DNA from: Geoglobus sp. UBA235
GTDB lineage: Archaea; Halobacteriota; Archaeoglobi; Archaeoglobales; Archaeoglobaceae
Reading direction: 5' to 3'
NCBI GenBank assembly: GCA_002494725.1
Contig: DACG01000014.1
Location: 1-64,000 of the forward strand
DNA length: 64,000 nt
Each line of letters begins with the position of its first letter. Positions within the stretch are counted from its first letter, which is position 1. Below the pieces are notes generated by a model. It was not told the DNA's origin and searched no databases. It worked only from the letters and a program-made list of their open reading frames with translations. This document shows, in pieces, positions 17,097-25,217 of the stretch. The position numbers and the translations under genes are program-made.

Positions 17097-17978
17097 TCAA
17101 AGCATCCACCTCATGTAGGAGCTGAAAACCAATGCAGCAATCCCGAGAACCAAGTTAGCGTAGGCAAGGAATTTGAAAACGGAAACAGCGAATCTTACAC
17201 CTTTTATTTCCCCCAGAAAATCATCAGTATATCCGATGGGCCTGTATTTCCTGAGCACAGAAACGCCATGGGGAGAGGTTTTGATTTCTTCCGTGAGATC
17301 TTTCCAGGCCTCATGTTTCCCCGCATGCCTTCCTTCTTTCCAGAGAGGACTTTCAGAGAAATCAAAAACAAGACCTCCAATAGCAACAAGAACTCTGTTT
17401 CCCTTTTCAATTCTGTCAAATTTTTTGAGGGATCCGATGTCCACATCTCCATGATATGCTGCTGTTGATCTGAACTTTTTGTTCAGGTACAGGGTCAGTG
17501 TTACTGCGGTTGACACCATGAAAAGATAGATCAAAATCTTCAGCAGAATCACCCTCCCGCTCTCTGAAGAAACCATAACCTCAATGCTTCTGAATTTCAG
17601 GGTGGTCAAAAAAGCTCCACTGATTCCGGTACCAACTATCCCACCCCACCCCAGAATTAACTCTTTCTTTGGTGCCCCACCCATTGCCACAATGTCAGGG
17701 GTGTGAACGAGATGAACAAAGAATATCGCCCCTATCCATAAAACAACAGAGAAGATATGAAGGAATCCCAGGGCAAACCACAATCTCTCATCGACTGATG
17801 TTTCTGGAGGCCAGGTGTGTGTGAGGCTGAAAGCTTTCCCAACATCATTCAGCTCACCTGTTGCAGGATTGGTGTGGCATGTGCCACAGCTCTGCCCGGT
17901 CTCCTCTGCATATTTTGGCAGTGCCGATACAGGCATTATAAGGAGAACCAGTACGAGGAGTGATAGCGATTTGAACAT
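17097..17978 (-). CDS. Cytochrome c-CopD-cytochrome b5-like fusion protein
   Basis: 293 residues. A signal peptide or first helix (1-19) is followed by one c-type haem site (CGTCH, residues 31-35) outside the membrane, then four membrane helices of CopD type (FALGFLHIFSVVLWIGAIFF with conserved His, then GVVGTGISG-like segment and VILLKILIYLF), then a cytoplasmic or periplasmic segment with the cytochrome b5-like signature (VFDFSESPLWKEGRHAGKHEAWKDL, here split: DFSES, LWKEGRHAG, DLTEEIKTSPHG), and a final membrane helix. ATG 17978 is 26 bases from a TAATTTTAAT box; TTG 17996 is less likely. Probably a membrane haem electron carrier; partners unknown. Confidence 0.78.
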   Translation of the reverse strand: MFKSLSLLVLVLLIMPVSALPKYAEETGQSCGTCHTNPATGELNDVGKAFSLTHTWPPETSVDERLWFALGFLHIFSVVLWIGAIFFVHLVHTPDIVAMGGAPKKELILGWGGIVGTGISGAFLTTLKFRSIEVMVSSESGRVILLKILIYLFMVSTAVTLTLYLNKKFRSTAAYHGDVDIGSLKKFDRIEKGNRVLVAIGGLVFDFSESPLWKEGRHAGKHEAWKDLTEEIKTSPHGVSVLRKYRPIGYTDDFLGEIKGVRFAVSVFKFLAYANLVLGIAALVFSSYMRWML

Positions 17979-18053
17979 GCTGTGTCTTGGATTCAATTAA
18001 AATTAATACTTTCCCTTCACAAGATTTTTAAAGAGTTCTGCTGCTTTCAATCC

Positions 18054-18524
18054 ATGGGGTTCCTTGGAACGAGAGCAGGCAACTTCTCAGATGTCAGCCT
18101 GATTCTTGAGTTCCTTGTAACATCCGCATTTTTGCTGGGCTTCTATTTTGCAAGAAAAAGAAACATCTCTGCCCACTACAAAACCATGGTGTCTGCGCTC
18201 ATACTGGACTCATCATTCATGGTCAGCTACATGGTCAAGTCTCTGGTGGAGGGGAGAACTGAGTTCATTGGGCCGGAATCTGTCAGGATGTACATCTACC
18301 TGCCGACAGTCATATTCCACTCAATAATATCCACAGTGGTGCTTGCAATGGCATTATACATGGTCTATCACGGCTTTAGAAATACCACAAAAACAAACGG
18401 AAGAAGAATGACAGGAAACAAGGAAAGGCACCACAAACTTGGAAAAGCTACAATTATTATGTGGATTCTGTCATTTGCCAGCGGACTTGCGATATACTAT
18501 CTGCTTTACGTGGTTGAGTTTTAA
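18054..18524 (+). CDS. DUF420-family membrane protein
   Basis: 156 residues with four membrane helices. Matches the DUF420 (COG2322) pattern, with histidines at helix ends (ISAHYKTMVSALILDSS, then VIFHSIIS, then RHHKLGKATIIMWILSFASG). Bacterial relatives assist haem-copper oxidase maturation; the archaeal role is not established. ATG 18054 is 26 bases after a GATTTTTAAAG box. Divergent from the cytochrome-CopD fusion, which suggests a link to membrane redox proteins (inference). Confidence 0.72.
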   Translation: MGFLGTRAGNFSDVSLILEFLVTSAFLLGFYFARKRNISAHYKTMVSALILDSSFMVSYMVKSLVEGRTEFIGPESVRMYIYLPTVIFHSIISTVVLAMALYMVYHGFRNTTKTNGRRMTGNKERHHKLGKATIIMWILSFASGLAIYYLLYVVEF

Positions 18525-19020
18525 AAATATCAGATGATTCCCCCGCCAAACATAACCACAGAGCATTGTTTTGAGAAAAATATCTGATGTGAGGTCAGGA
18601 CCAACTGCAGCAAATTCAGGCTGGATTTTCAATGAGGCGACGCCAACAACTTCAAGATGCTCTTTTTTCTCGATTAAGATAACTGATGCAAGCACGTCCA
18701 GTTACTGTCAAAAGTTGGACAGATGCTTGGTTCTGTATGGATTCTCTTTTTTGTCAAGCACCTGATGCTGCTATGCATATCCATGAAAATTCAAACCAGT
18801 TAAGCAAAACCAGCAACACACCATAACAAAACTCCCGAACTCAAGTTCATCCTCCTGCCCACAATACCTGCACCTTGGGATTATCTGAGGAGAAGATTCT
18901 GGTTAGCCAGCAGTTGTAACTGTCAGATTTCAGAGACTGATGAGACAAAAATAGCCGCCATCCAGTTGAATTGTAACGCTTTCGTTAATTTTATAAATGA
19001 GAATAAATCATGGCAATCGG
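18525..19020. other. 496-base stretch without an intact gene
   Basis: The only well-supported element is a TTTATAAA box at 18989-18996 serving the flavoprotein gene at 19021. On the minus strand short readable pieces occur (around 18600-18690, VILIEKKEHLEVVGVAS; around 18845-18875, PRCRYCGQEDELEFG, zinc-ribbon-like) in different frames and broken by stops. This looks like decayed coding DNA, origin unidentified. Confidence 0.4.
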
Positions 19021-20364
19021 ATGATTCCCGATGAAGGACTGAGAGTTGCCATAATTGGAGGCGGGGCAGGTGGAATGGCCGCAGCCTCCAGGATAAAAAA
19101 GCTGAGACCTGAGTGGGTGGTTGATGTTTTTGAAAAAACCAATTACGTGAGTCACGCTCCATGTGGAATTCCATTTTACCTGTCGGGTATTGTTGAATCG
19201 GTTGATGATCTGTGTGCCTATGATGTGAACTATTTCAGGGAGAGAAGAGGCATAAACGTTCACATAAACTCTGAGGTTGTTGAGGTCAGAGATGGAGAGC
19301 TTGAGGTTGTTGAGAAGGGAGAGAGAAGGGTTTACGAATGGGACAGACTTGTATTTGCCACAGGTGCAAGGGGAAGGGGACTCGACATAGGATGCCACAG
19401 AGTGGATGGTGTTGTGTGTGTTGGCAGCATCGAGGAGGCACCACTTGTAAGAGAGATGGCGAGGAAGCACAGCAGAGTGGTTGTTGTTGGAAGCGGATAC
19501 ATGGGTGTTGAGATTGCAGATGCACTTTCGAGGGAAAAGAGGATAACCGTTATCGAGCAGGGAAGCCATCCTCTGCCAAGCTATGATCAGGAGATTGCTG
19601 AGGTGCTGATGAGGTTCATGTCCCAGAAGGTTGACCTCAGAATCAACGAACAGGTGATTGAGCTCAGGGGGAACGAGAGGGTTGAGAAGGTTGTGACAGA
19701 CAAAAATGAGTACAGGGCAGATCTTGTAATAGTTGCTGCTGGAGTAGAACCCAATGTGGAACTTGCAAGGGATTTTGGAGTTAGGCTGGGAAAAACAGGG
19801 GCTATAGAGGTTGATGAACATCTTGAGACGAGCAGGAAGGGAGTTTATGCAGTTGGAGACTGTGCAGAGACAAGGAATGTAATCACGGAAAAGCCGGACT
19901 GGATTCCTCTTGCTGCTCCGGCAAACAAGATGGGGTATGTGGCAGGTTCAAACATTGCAGGAAATGAAATGATCTTCCCCGGAGCTCTGAGATGTCAGCT
20001 AACCTCATTCTACGACATGGAAATAGGAAAGGCAGGACTGAGTGAGAAGGAGGCTTTGAGAGCGGGGTTCGATGCCGTATCCGTCACAATAACATCCAGG
20101 AGCAGGGCAAGCTACATTCCGGGAGGGGGAAACATTACCGTCAGGATGGTTGCGGATTCTGAGAGCAGAAGGGTTTTGGGTGTTCAGGCAATAGGCTCGG
20201 GAGTTGCCAAGAGAATATACGCATCATCAGCTCTGCTATACAAAAAAGCCTATGTTGAAGATTTCTTTTTTGCTGATTTCCCATTCTATCCCCCAAAGTC
20301 TCCTGTCTGGGACCCCTTAGTTATTGCTGCAAGAAACCTCTTCAGAAAAATGGGGATCAGCTGA
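19021..20364 (+). CDS. CoA-disulfide reductase/NADH oxidase-family flavoprotein
   Basis: 447 residues. N-terminal FAD-binding Rossmann motif (VAIIGGGAGGMAAASR), a single redox Cys in SHAPCGIPFYLSG (near residue 44), a second dinucleotide motif for NAD(P)H (VVVVGSGYMGVEIADAL), the FAD motif GVYAVGDCAE, and the C-terminal dimerisation domain ending in the FFADFPFYPPKSPVWDPL element. This is the single-Cys group that includes CoA-disulfide reductases and Nox enzymes; both polysulfide/CoA-disulfide reduction and oxygen detoxification are possible. ATG 19021 follows a TTTATAAA box by about 28 bases; upstream 18997 is inside the box region. Its 3' end overlaps convergent tfe by eight bases. Confidence 0.88.
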   Translation: MIPDEGLRVAIIGGGAGGMAAASRIKKLRPEWVVDVFEKTNYVSHAPCGIPFYLSGIVESVDDLCAYDVNYFRERRGINVHINSEVVEVRDGELEVVEKGERRVYEWDRLVFATGARGRGLDIGCHRVDGVVCVGSIEEAPLVREMARKHSRVVVVGSGYMGVEIADALSREKRITVIEQGSHPLPSYDQEIAEVLMRFMSQKVDLRINEQVIELRGNERVEKVVTDKNEYRADLVIVAAGVEPNVELARDFGVRLGKTGAIEVDEHLETSRKGVYAVGDCAETRNVITEKPDWIPLAAPANKMGYVAGSNIAGNEMIFPGALRCQLTSFYDMEIGKAGLSEKEALRAGFDAVSVTITSRSRASYIPGGGNITVRMVADSESRRVLGVQAIGSGVAKRIYASSALLYKKAYVEDFFFADFPFYPPKSPVWDPLVIAARNLFRKMGIS

Positions 20365-20875
20365 GCATGCTCAGCATCTCATCTATCTTGTCTATTTCCT
20401 CTCTAATCTTTCTTATCGCCTCAGAACTGTCCAGAAACTCAAGCATTCCGCTGCATCTCGGGCAGGAAAATCCGTATTCCATCGCCTCCTCGTATCTGAC
20501 CTTTATGCATCCGTTGGTGCAGATGTAGTAAACGCTTCCATCCTCAAGCTCGAGCTTCGCCTCAAGCTTCTCCTTTGTCTTTTCAAGCTCTCTTTTCAGA
20601 ACCTCCCTCTCCTTCTCATAGTTTATCTTCCAGTAGTACTCCATCCATCCTGTCTCATCATCCCTTGTCCTCCTGTAGGCTGCGAGGCCGAGCTCGTACA
20701 TTGCAAAGAGAACCCTTCGGACATCGTTTATCTCAACGCCAAGCTCCTGAGAGAGCTGCTCATCTGTGAACTCCCCTTCAATCCCCAGAGAATAAATGAC
20801 AACACCAAGCTCCCCTGCAATTCTCTCAATCAATTCCACAAGAAGTTCGTCAATCTCATTTACCTCTACTTCCAC
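20357..20875 (-). CDS. tfe: Transcription factor E (TFE alpha)
   Basis: Archaeal homologue of TFIIE-alpha, which stabilises promoter melting with TBP, TFB and RNA polymerase. 172 residues: winged helix (about 5-90; EFTDEQLSQELGVEINDVRRVLFAMYELGLA), a linker helix (KINYEKEREVLKRELEKTKEKLE) and a zinc ribbon (YICTNGCIKV... FSCPRCSGML) in which the first Cys pair is spaced CxxxC rather than CxxC. Single gene; the upstream 431 bases hold no intact gene. Confidence 0.93.
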   Translation of the reverse strand: MEVEVNEIDELLVELIERIAGELGVVIYSLGIEGEFTDEQLSQELGVEINDVRRVLFAMYELGLAAYRRTRDDETGWMEYYWKINYEKEREVLKRELEKTKEKLEAKLELEDGSVYYICTNGCIKVRYEEAMEYGFSCPRCSGMLEFLDSSEAIRKIREEIDKIDEMLSMLS

Positions 20876-21306
20876 AAGTTCTTATGTTGATTTTAACCTT
20901 CTTTAATTTTGCGGTGATGAACCAGTTACCTGCACGGGAATCACCATGCCAAACTGACAGAGAGTAAAGGATGACGATGAAGTCTGTAAACCAGACAGAC
21001 ACTTCACCAGAATTGGCCCTAACCTGTCCGGATGGAGTTTAGCGTCAGCAACAATATCAGAGAATTCATCACTCGCTATACTGAGAGTTGTTTTTCAGGG
21101 CCATAGCCGGAAGACAGTCTTCATAATCCGAATGCTCGGGCAACCCATCTCTTCCAATTTTTTCTCCCAGTATCTTCCGGATCCTTCACACCGTCGTTAT
21201 TATTACAGGCACCCACTCACTCCTCAAGGTTTTGCCATATCACCAATTTTTTGAGAATCATATCTGATCCACGGGAAAATCGCAGGGACGCCAAAAATAG
21301 AGAGAT
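20876..21306. other. 431-base stretch with decayed coding remnants
   Basis: No intact gene. On the minus strand, pieces can be read in neighbouring frames: around 21190-21230 (LRSEWVPVIITTV then stop), around 21070-21180 (RKILGEKIGRDGLPEHSDYED), and around 20930-21060 (IASDEFSDIVADAKLHPDRL). The frame changes and stops suggest a broken gene between serS and tfe; I could not identify the family. Confidence 0.35.
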
Positions 21307-22662
21307 TTACTTCTTCGGCTCTATGAACTCCTCTGGAGCACTCTCTATCGGCTCAAGGTATTTTCTTAGCGCTTTTGGAATCTCAACCCTTCCATCCTCA
21401 AGCTGGAAGTTCTCGATTATCGCAGTTATGGCTCTCGTCGTTGCGATTGCTGTAGAGTTTAAAGTGTGGACGAAGCCCTTCGACGGCATTCCGCGCTTTT
21501 CGGCATACCTTATGTTCAGCCTGTAGCTCTGCCAGTCGGTGCAGTTAGAGCATGAGACCATCTCCCTGTATTTGCCCTGAGCTGGCATCCAGGCCTCGAG
21601 ATCGTACTTCTTCGCCGCAACTATGCCCAGATCGCCCGTGCAGATGTTCACTATCCTGTAGGGAATCCCCAGACTCTGCCATATTTCCTCCACGTTGGCT
21701 ATAAGCTTCTCATGCCACTCCCAGCTCTCCTCCGGCAGACAGTAAATGAACTGCTCCACCTTGTGGAACTGATGGACTCGAAAGATTCCCTTTGTGTCCT
21801 TGCCATGAGCTCCAGCCTCTTTTCTGAAGCACGGCGAAACTCCTGCATAGAGTAAAGGCAGCTCATCCTCGCCAAGAGTTTCGTTCATGTGCATTCCCGC
21901 TATTGGATGTTCAGAGGTTGCGATTAAGTACAGATCCTCGTCCTCGATCTTGTAAAGAACCTCCTCAAAGTCGCTGAAGGCCGTAACTCCTGAGTAAGCC
22001 TTTGAGTTCATCATGTAGGGTGGGTTGACTATCGTGAAGCCTCTGGCTTTCAGATAATCCAAAGCAAACATCATCAGGGCAAAGTCCAGCCACACGAGGT
22101 CATCGAGCAGGTAAAAAAATCGAGAACCGGCAACCTTTGCCGCTCTTTCAACATCAGCCCACCCGAATTTCTCAACCGCATCCGCATGGCCAATCACGGG
22201 CCTGTCAATAACCTCATACTCTACCTTTCCAATGCTCTGCTCGAGGAAAATATCAAGGTGTTCCCTGTAAACCCTCGCCTTCCCCCAGAACTTCACCGGC
22301 ACGTTCTCGCTGTCGTCCCTGCCGACAGGCACACTCTCGTGGATTATGTTGGGAATGGAAAGCAGGACCGAGTTGAGCTCCTCTTCAAGCTTTTTCAACT
22401 CCTCCTCACCCTTCTTCACAGTCTCAGAAATCTCCCTGGCCTTCTCGATCAGCCTCCCCTTCTCCTCTCCCTGAGCCTTCTTGACCATTGCGGAAAGCTG
22501 GTTCCTCTCTCTCCTGAGCTGGTTCAGCTTGAAAAGCTCTTCTCTCCATTTTTTATCTAACTCGATCGCCTTTTCGACAATTTCAACGCTCTCTCCCCTT
22601 CTTTTCTGTGATTCAATCAGAATTTCAGGGTTCTCCCTCAATGCCTTGAGTATGCTCCACAT
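21307..22662 (-). CDS. serS: Seryl-tRNA synthetase (common bacterial-type class II)
   Basis: 451 residues. N-terminal antiparallel coiled-coil tRNA-binding arm (residues about 25-115, rich in K/E), then the class II core: motif 2 (SPCFRKEAGAHGKDTKGIFRVHQF) and motif 3 (TLNSTAIATTRAITAIIENF, then DGRVEIPKALRKYL). This is the ordinary SerRS, not the rare methanogen type. Last gene of an operon with the metalloprotease-like lipoprotein (2-base gap) and a phosphoesterase. By eye its codons are richer in G/C third bases than its neighbours, so it may have a different history. Confidence 0.95.
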   Translation of the reverse strand: MWSILKALRENPEILIESQKRRGESVEIVEKAIELDKKWREELFKLNQLRRERNQLSAMVKKAQGEEKGRLIEKAREISETVKKGEEELKKLEEELNSVLLSIPNIIHESVPVGRDDSENVPVKFWGKARVYREHLDIFLEQSIGKVEYEVIDRPVIGHADAVEKFGWADVERAAKVAGSRFFYLLDDLVWLDFALMMFALDYLKARGFTIVNPPYMMNSKAYSGVTAFSDFEEVLYKIEDEDLYLIATSEHPIAGMHMNETLGEDELPLLYAGVSPCFRKEAGAHGKDTKGIFRVHQFHKVEQFIYCLPEESWEWHEKLIANVEEIWQSLGIPYRIVNICTGDLGIVAAKKYDLEAWMPAQGKYREMVSCSNCTDWQSYRLNIRYAEKRGMPSKGFVHTLNSTAIATTRAITAIIENFQLEDGRVEIPKALRKYLEPIESAPEEFIEPKK

Positions 22663-22664
22663 AA

Positions 22665-23762
22665 CTATACCTCCAGAAAGCGTGATGTTATGATCACATA
22701 ATTTCCATCAGGCTCTATCTTTATTTTTTGCGGGAGATATTTTTCCCTTATCACATAACCCTCCCCATCCTTCTCTCCGAGCCTGCTCATCATGTTGCTC
22801 ACGGCATAGTAAAACTCAACCGCATCTTTCTGACTGTCAAATGATATCTTCCACACCCAGCCTGTCTCGTTCAGAATGTAAGCATCCCCATTCCAGCCCT
22901 CTGCAGCAACCCATGCAATCGAATCATAAACATGTGCTCCCAAGAAGAAAAGAATGAAGAGCTCACCAAGTCTGTTCTGCCCATCCCCCAGAAATATCTC
23001 CTCAAAGCCCTCATTTTCAAAGTACCTCTCGGGATGCATCACCTGCTCCATTGACTCAGGAGGGTTCTCTATCATGGTTATCGTATCTCCAGTCCTGTTG
23101 AACACCTCAATTGCCAGATTGTAGCCAAAGAGATATGGAGCATAGCCAAGCAGGAAGTATGCGTTGTCCTCTTCCAGTTCACTTAAACTTTCCCTCCCGT
23201 ACTCATCCCCAGCAATTACCCTGGATATCAGCTTTGCATCTCCCTCAATTGCCGATGCCTTTGCCTTTTCACCATCAAATGTGCCATCTGAGGAGATTGA
23301 ATATTTTTCCTGAAACAGATGCTCCAGCTCATGATATATAGTTCTCTTGAAGGTTTTCTCATCAAAATTCTCCCTTACCACATATATCTTACCTTCCCAT
23401 GTGAACGCAACAAAGCTGCCGAGGTCGTGTTCTTTGGCCTTTTTAAAGCTGTAATTGGCTGGTAAAAGAAACATTGCCTTGTAAAAAATCTCCTCCTTCT
23501 GCTCATAACTCCCCCACTGCTGGATAACCCACTCCCTGTCAACTATTTCAAGTTCAGGATTCAGATCAGAGCTTCTGAACTCATTGAATCTCTCAACTGC
23601 CTCCTCGTAGCTCTTCTTTATGTTCCGATCAACAGAGTATTTTCCACCGAGAATGCAGGATGAAAGTGAAATCGAGATCAGCAGGGCCAGTGTGAGAATG
23701 AGTTTCCCCAAACCCATATCCGGCCTTTTCCTGTCAACATAAAGTCTTATCTGTTTTGACAT
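22665..23762 (-). CDS. Putative secreted metalloprotease-like lipoprotein (HExxH)
   Basis: About 365 residues. The N-terminus has a basic region and a hydrophobic segment ending LSISLSSC (lipobox-like Cys), so it is probably lipid-anchored outside the cell. The middle contains YHELEHLFQEKY, an HExxH zinc-protease motif, followed about 30 residues later by SAIEGDAKLI, whose Glu could be the third zinc ligand of a gluzincin. The C-terminal half has no recognised domain. Start is uncertain: ATG 23762, TTG 23771 or ATG 23717 (with an AGGAAAAGG site). It lies between a phosphoesterase gene and serS in one operon. Protease function is inferred from the motif only. Confidence 0.6.
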   Translation of the reverse strand: MSKQIRLYVDRKRPDMGLGKLILTLALLISISLSSCILGGKYSVDRNIKKSYEEAVERFNEFRSSDLNPELEIVDREWVIQQWGSYEQKEEIFYKAMFLLPANYSFKKAKEHDLGSFVAFTWEGKIYVVRENFDEKTFKRTIYHELEHLFQEKYSISSDGTFDGEKAKASAIEGDAKLISRVIAGDEYGRESLSELEEDNAYFLLGYAPYLFGYNLAIEVFNRTGDTITMIENPPESMEQVMHPERYFENEGFEEIFLGDGQNRLGELFILFFLGAHVYDSIAWVAAEGWNGDAYILNETGWVWKISFDSQKDAVEFYYAVSNMMSRLGEKDGEGYVIREKYLPQKIKIEPDGNYVIITSRFLEV

Positions 23763-23775
23763 TCCACTCAATATC

Positions 23776-24240
23776 TCAAAATTCCACTATTGACACATCT
23801 CCATCTTCAAAGATTGCAAACGTTCTTTTTCCGGTCAGGTATCCTGAACTCTCACCGGGATTTATCAGAAGTGAGCTGTTCTCCTTCCTGACCTCAGCCC
23901 TGTGAGTGTGGCCTGTCACCACAACATCATGCTCTTTCACCAGAATCTCAAGAATCTCAGGGGAGGTTCCGTGATACACTGCAATCCCCTCAACAGCAAC
24001 AACCTCTCCAGCAATCCAGCTGTTGCTCAGTGCTATTTCAAGAAGCTTCTGCCTGTCTCCATCATTGTTTCCAAATGCTATGTAAAGTCTTTCAATCCCA
24101 GCAAACTCTCTTAGAGCAAATGGAGAGATGACATCACCAGCATGAATGTAAAAATCTGCCTTCTCTTTCCTGATTTCATCCAGAAGATCTCTTATAGCTC
24201 CCACATTGTCATGGGTGTCTGAAAATGCAACAAACCTCAT
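23776..24240 (-). CDS. YfcE/MJ0936-type metallophosphoesterase
   Basis: 154 residues with the calcineurin-like phosphoesterase signature in order: SDTHDN, GDVIS, GNNDGDR, and VTGHTHRAE, plus NPGESSGYL. These bind two metal ions and hydrolyse phosphodiesters; physiological substrate unknown. First gene of the three-gene operon ending in serS. ATG 24240 is the only sensible start. Confidence 0.88.
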   Translation of the reverse strand: MRFVAFSDTHDNVGAIRDLLDEIRKEKADFYIHAGDVISPFALREFAGIERLYIAFGNNDGDRQKLLEIALSNSWIAGEVVAVEGIAVYHGTSPEILEILVKEHDVVVTGHTHRAEVRKENSSLLINPGESSGYLTGKRTFAIFEDGDVSIVEF

Positions 24241-24271
24241 GAGGATTCATGAGTTAACTAAGGATAAAAAA

Positions 24272-24913
24272 CTATCCAATTCTTTCAAGCAGACATACTG
24301 TTTTGTAGGTTGCATAGAGACTTGTTTTAGGGTATTTCCCGAATCCTGCAAATCTGACATTTCTTTTTTTGAAAACACCAACAGCTTCATCGCTGAAATC
24401 TCCATGGGGAAACGCTCCAATGCAAACGGTCAGATCGCTGTCCATGCTCCTCACGAGATTTTCCTCGCTGAAACCCTCTTTAAGAACAACGGTGTTCTCT
24501 GTCAGAATACTGGAAAGAGGAATGTCTCTGATCTCAATAAGGGTTTTCCCGTTTGCCTCAATTTTTCCCCTATCAAAAAGGTCCTCCATAAGACCCACAA
24601 ATCTGATGTAATTTCTGGGGAGTCTCGTTTCCCTGTTCACCCATATCACCACCCCATTAACCGTGTGAACAAAAATTTCCACATCCTTAAGATTTGAGTC
24701 AAGAACTGCAAGAAGGCACTGATGAATTATGTCAGGCCTGCCTCTTTTCTCCCTTTTTTCCAGATTTGCCATTGCCCTGTGATGAATAGAGTCATCAAGA
24801 AGTAACTTTTCAGGCCTTTTCCCCCTTCTCCTTGCACTCCTCACCACATCAGGATGATTCTGAATCTCTTCCGGAATTGTCTCAAGACTTGATTCAACAA
24901 AAACAAATCTCAT
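24272..24913 (-). CDS. nep1: Ribosomal RNA pseudouridine N1-methyltransferase Nep1
   Basis: SPOUT-class methyltransferase that methylates N1 of a pseudouridine in 16S rRNA helix 35 and assists small-subunit assembly. 213 residues with family landmarks: RFVFVESSLETIPE at the start, LLDDSIHHRAM, KRGRPDIIHQCLLAVLDS, IRFVGLMEDLF, and the knot region CIGAFPHGDFSDEA. ATG 24913 is 26 bases after a TTTTAAAC box; the ATG four codons upstream is less likely. Confidence 0.92.
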   Translation of the reverse strand: MRFVFVESSLETIPEEIQNHPDVVRSARRRGKRPEKLLLDDSIHHRAMANLEKREKRGRPDIIHQCLLAVLDSNLKDVEIFVHTVNGVVIWVNRETRLPRNYIRFVGLMEDLFDRGKIEANGKTLIEIRDIPLSSILTENTVVLKEGFSEENLVRSMDSDLTVCIGAFPHGDFSDEAVGVFKKRNVRFAGFGKYPKTSLYATYKTVCLLERIG

Positions 24914-24941
24914 GGAAATAAACAAGCAGAGGGTTTAAAAT

Positions 24942-25172
24942 CTATTGCCTTTCCGCGACAATTCTGACACATCCGGTCGGGCATATCATCTCGCATTTCC
25001 TGCATCCCACGCACCTCTCCTGATTGGCAGGAAATGGAACAAGTCTTGAGAACTTCCTCCCAAAAAACTCAAATTCCACCCTTTTCCATTCCCATACTCC
25101 CCTATCACAGACATCCACACATTCGCCAGCTCCACCGCACCTCTCGGCTTCAAATTCAACCCTGAATGGCAT
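24942..25172 (-). CDS. Ferredoxin-like protein with probable 3Fe-4S/4Fe-4S clusters
   Basis: 76 residues with two cluster motifs. The second is complete (CVGCRKCEMICP). In the first (CGGAGECVDVCD) the second Cys position of CxxCxxCxxxC is Ala, and the usual Pro is Asp; losing that ligand normally gives a 3Fe-4S cluster. A segment of about 25 residues (EFEFFGRKFSRLVPF) separates the motifs. ATG 25172 is about 20-26 bases from an A/T tract shared with the divergent gene. Longer starts would add a hydrophobic, Cys-containing leader and are unlikely. Confidence 0.75.
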   Translation of the reverse strand: MPFRVEFEAERCGGAGECVDVCDRGVWEWKRVEFEFFGRKFSRLVPFPANQERCVGCRKCEMICPTGCVRIVAERQ

Positions 25173-25181
25173 GGAGCAAGG

Positions 25182-25203
25182 AAAAAAATAAGTGAATAAA
25201 AAC
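25182..25203. promoter_or_regulatory. Shared A/T promoter tract between ferredoxin-like and AIR-synthase-like genes
   Basis: An A-rich tract sits midway in the 45-base gap between starts 25172 (minus) and 25218 (plus). GAATAAAA serves the plus gene at about 25 bases; the complementary TTTATTC/CTTATTTT serves the minus gene. Confidence 0.4.
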
Positions 25204-25217
25204 AAGAGCGTGTATTG

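Noticed and set aside
20915..20965. Possible C/D box small RNA (GTGATGA followed by CTGA)
   Set aside because: No internal C'/D' boxes and no clear terminal stem; the motifs are short enough to occur by chance in decayed DNA.
25178..25205. Longer start for the ferredoxin-like gene (25205)
   Set aside because: The extra residues run through the promoter tract and add a hydrophobic Cys-bearing leader not seen in ferredoxins.
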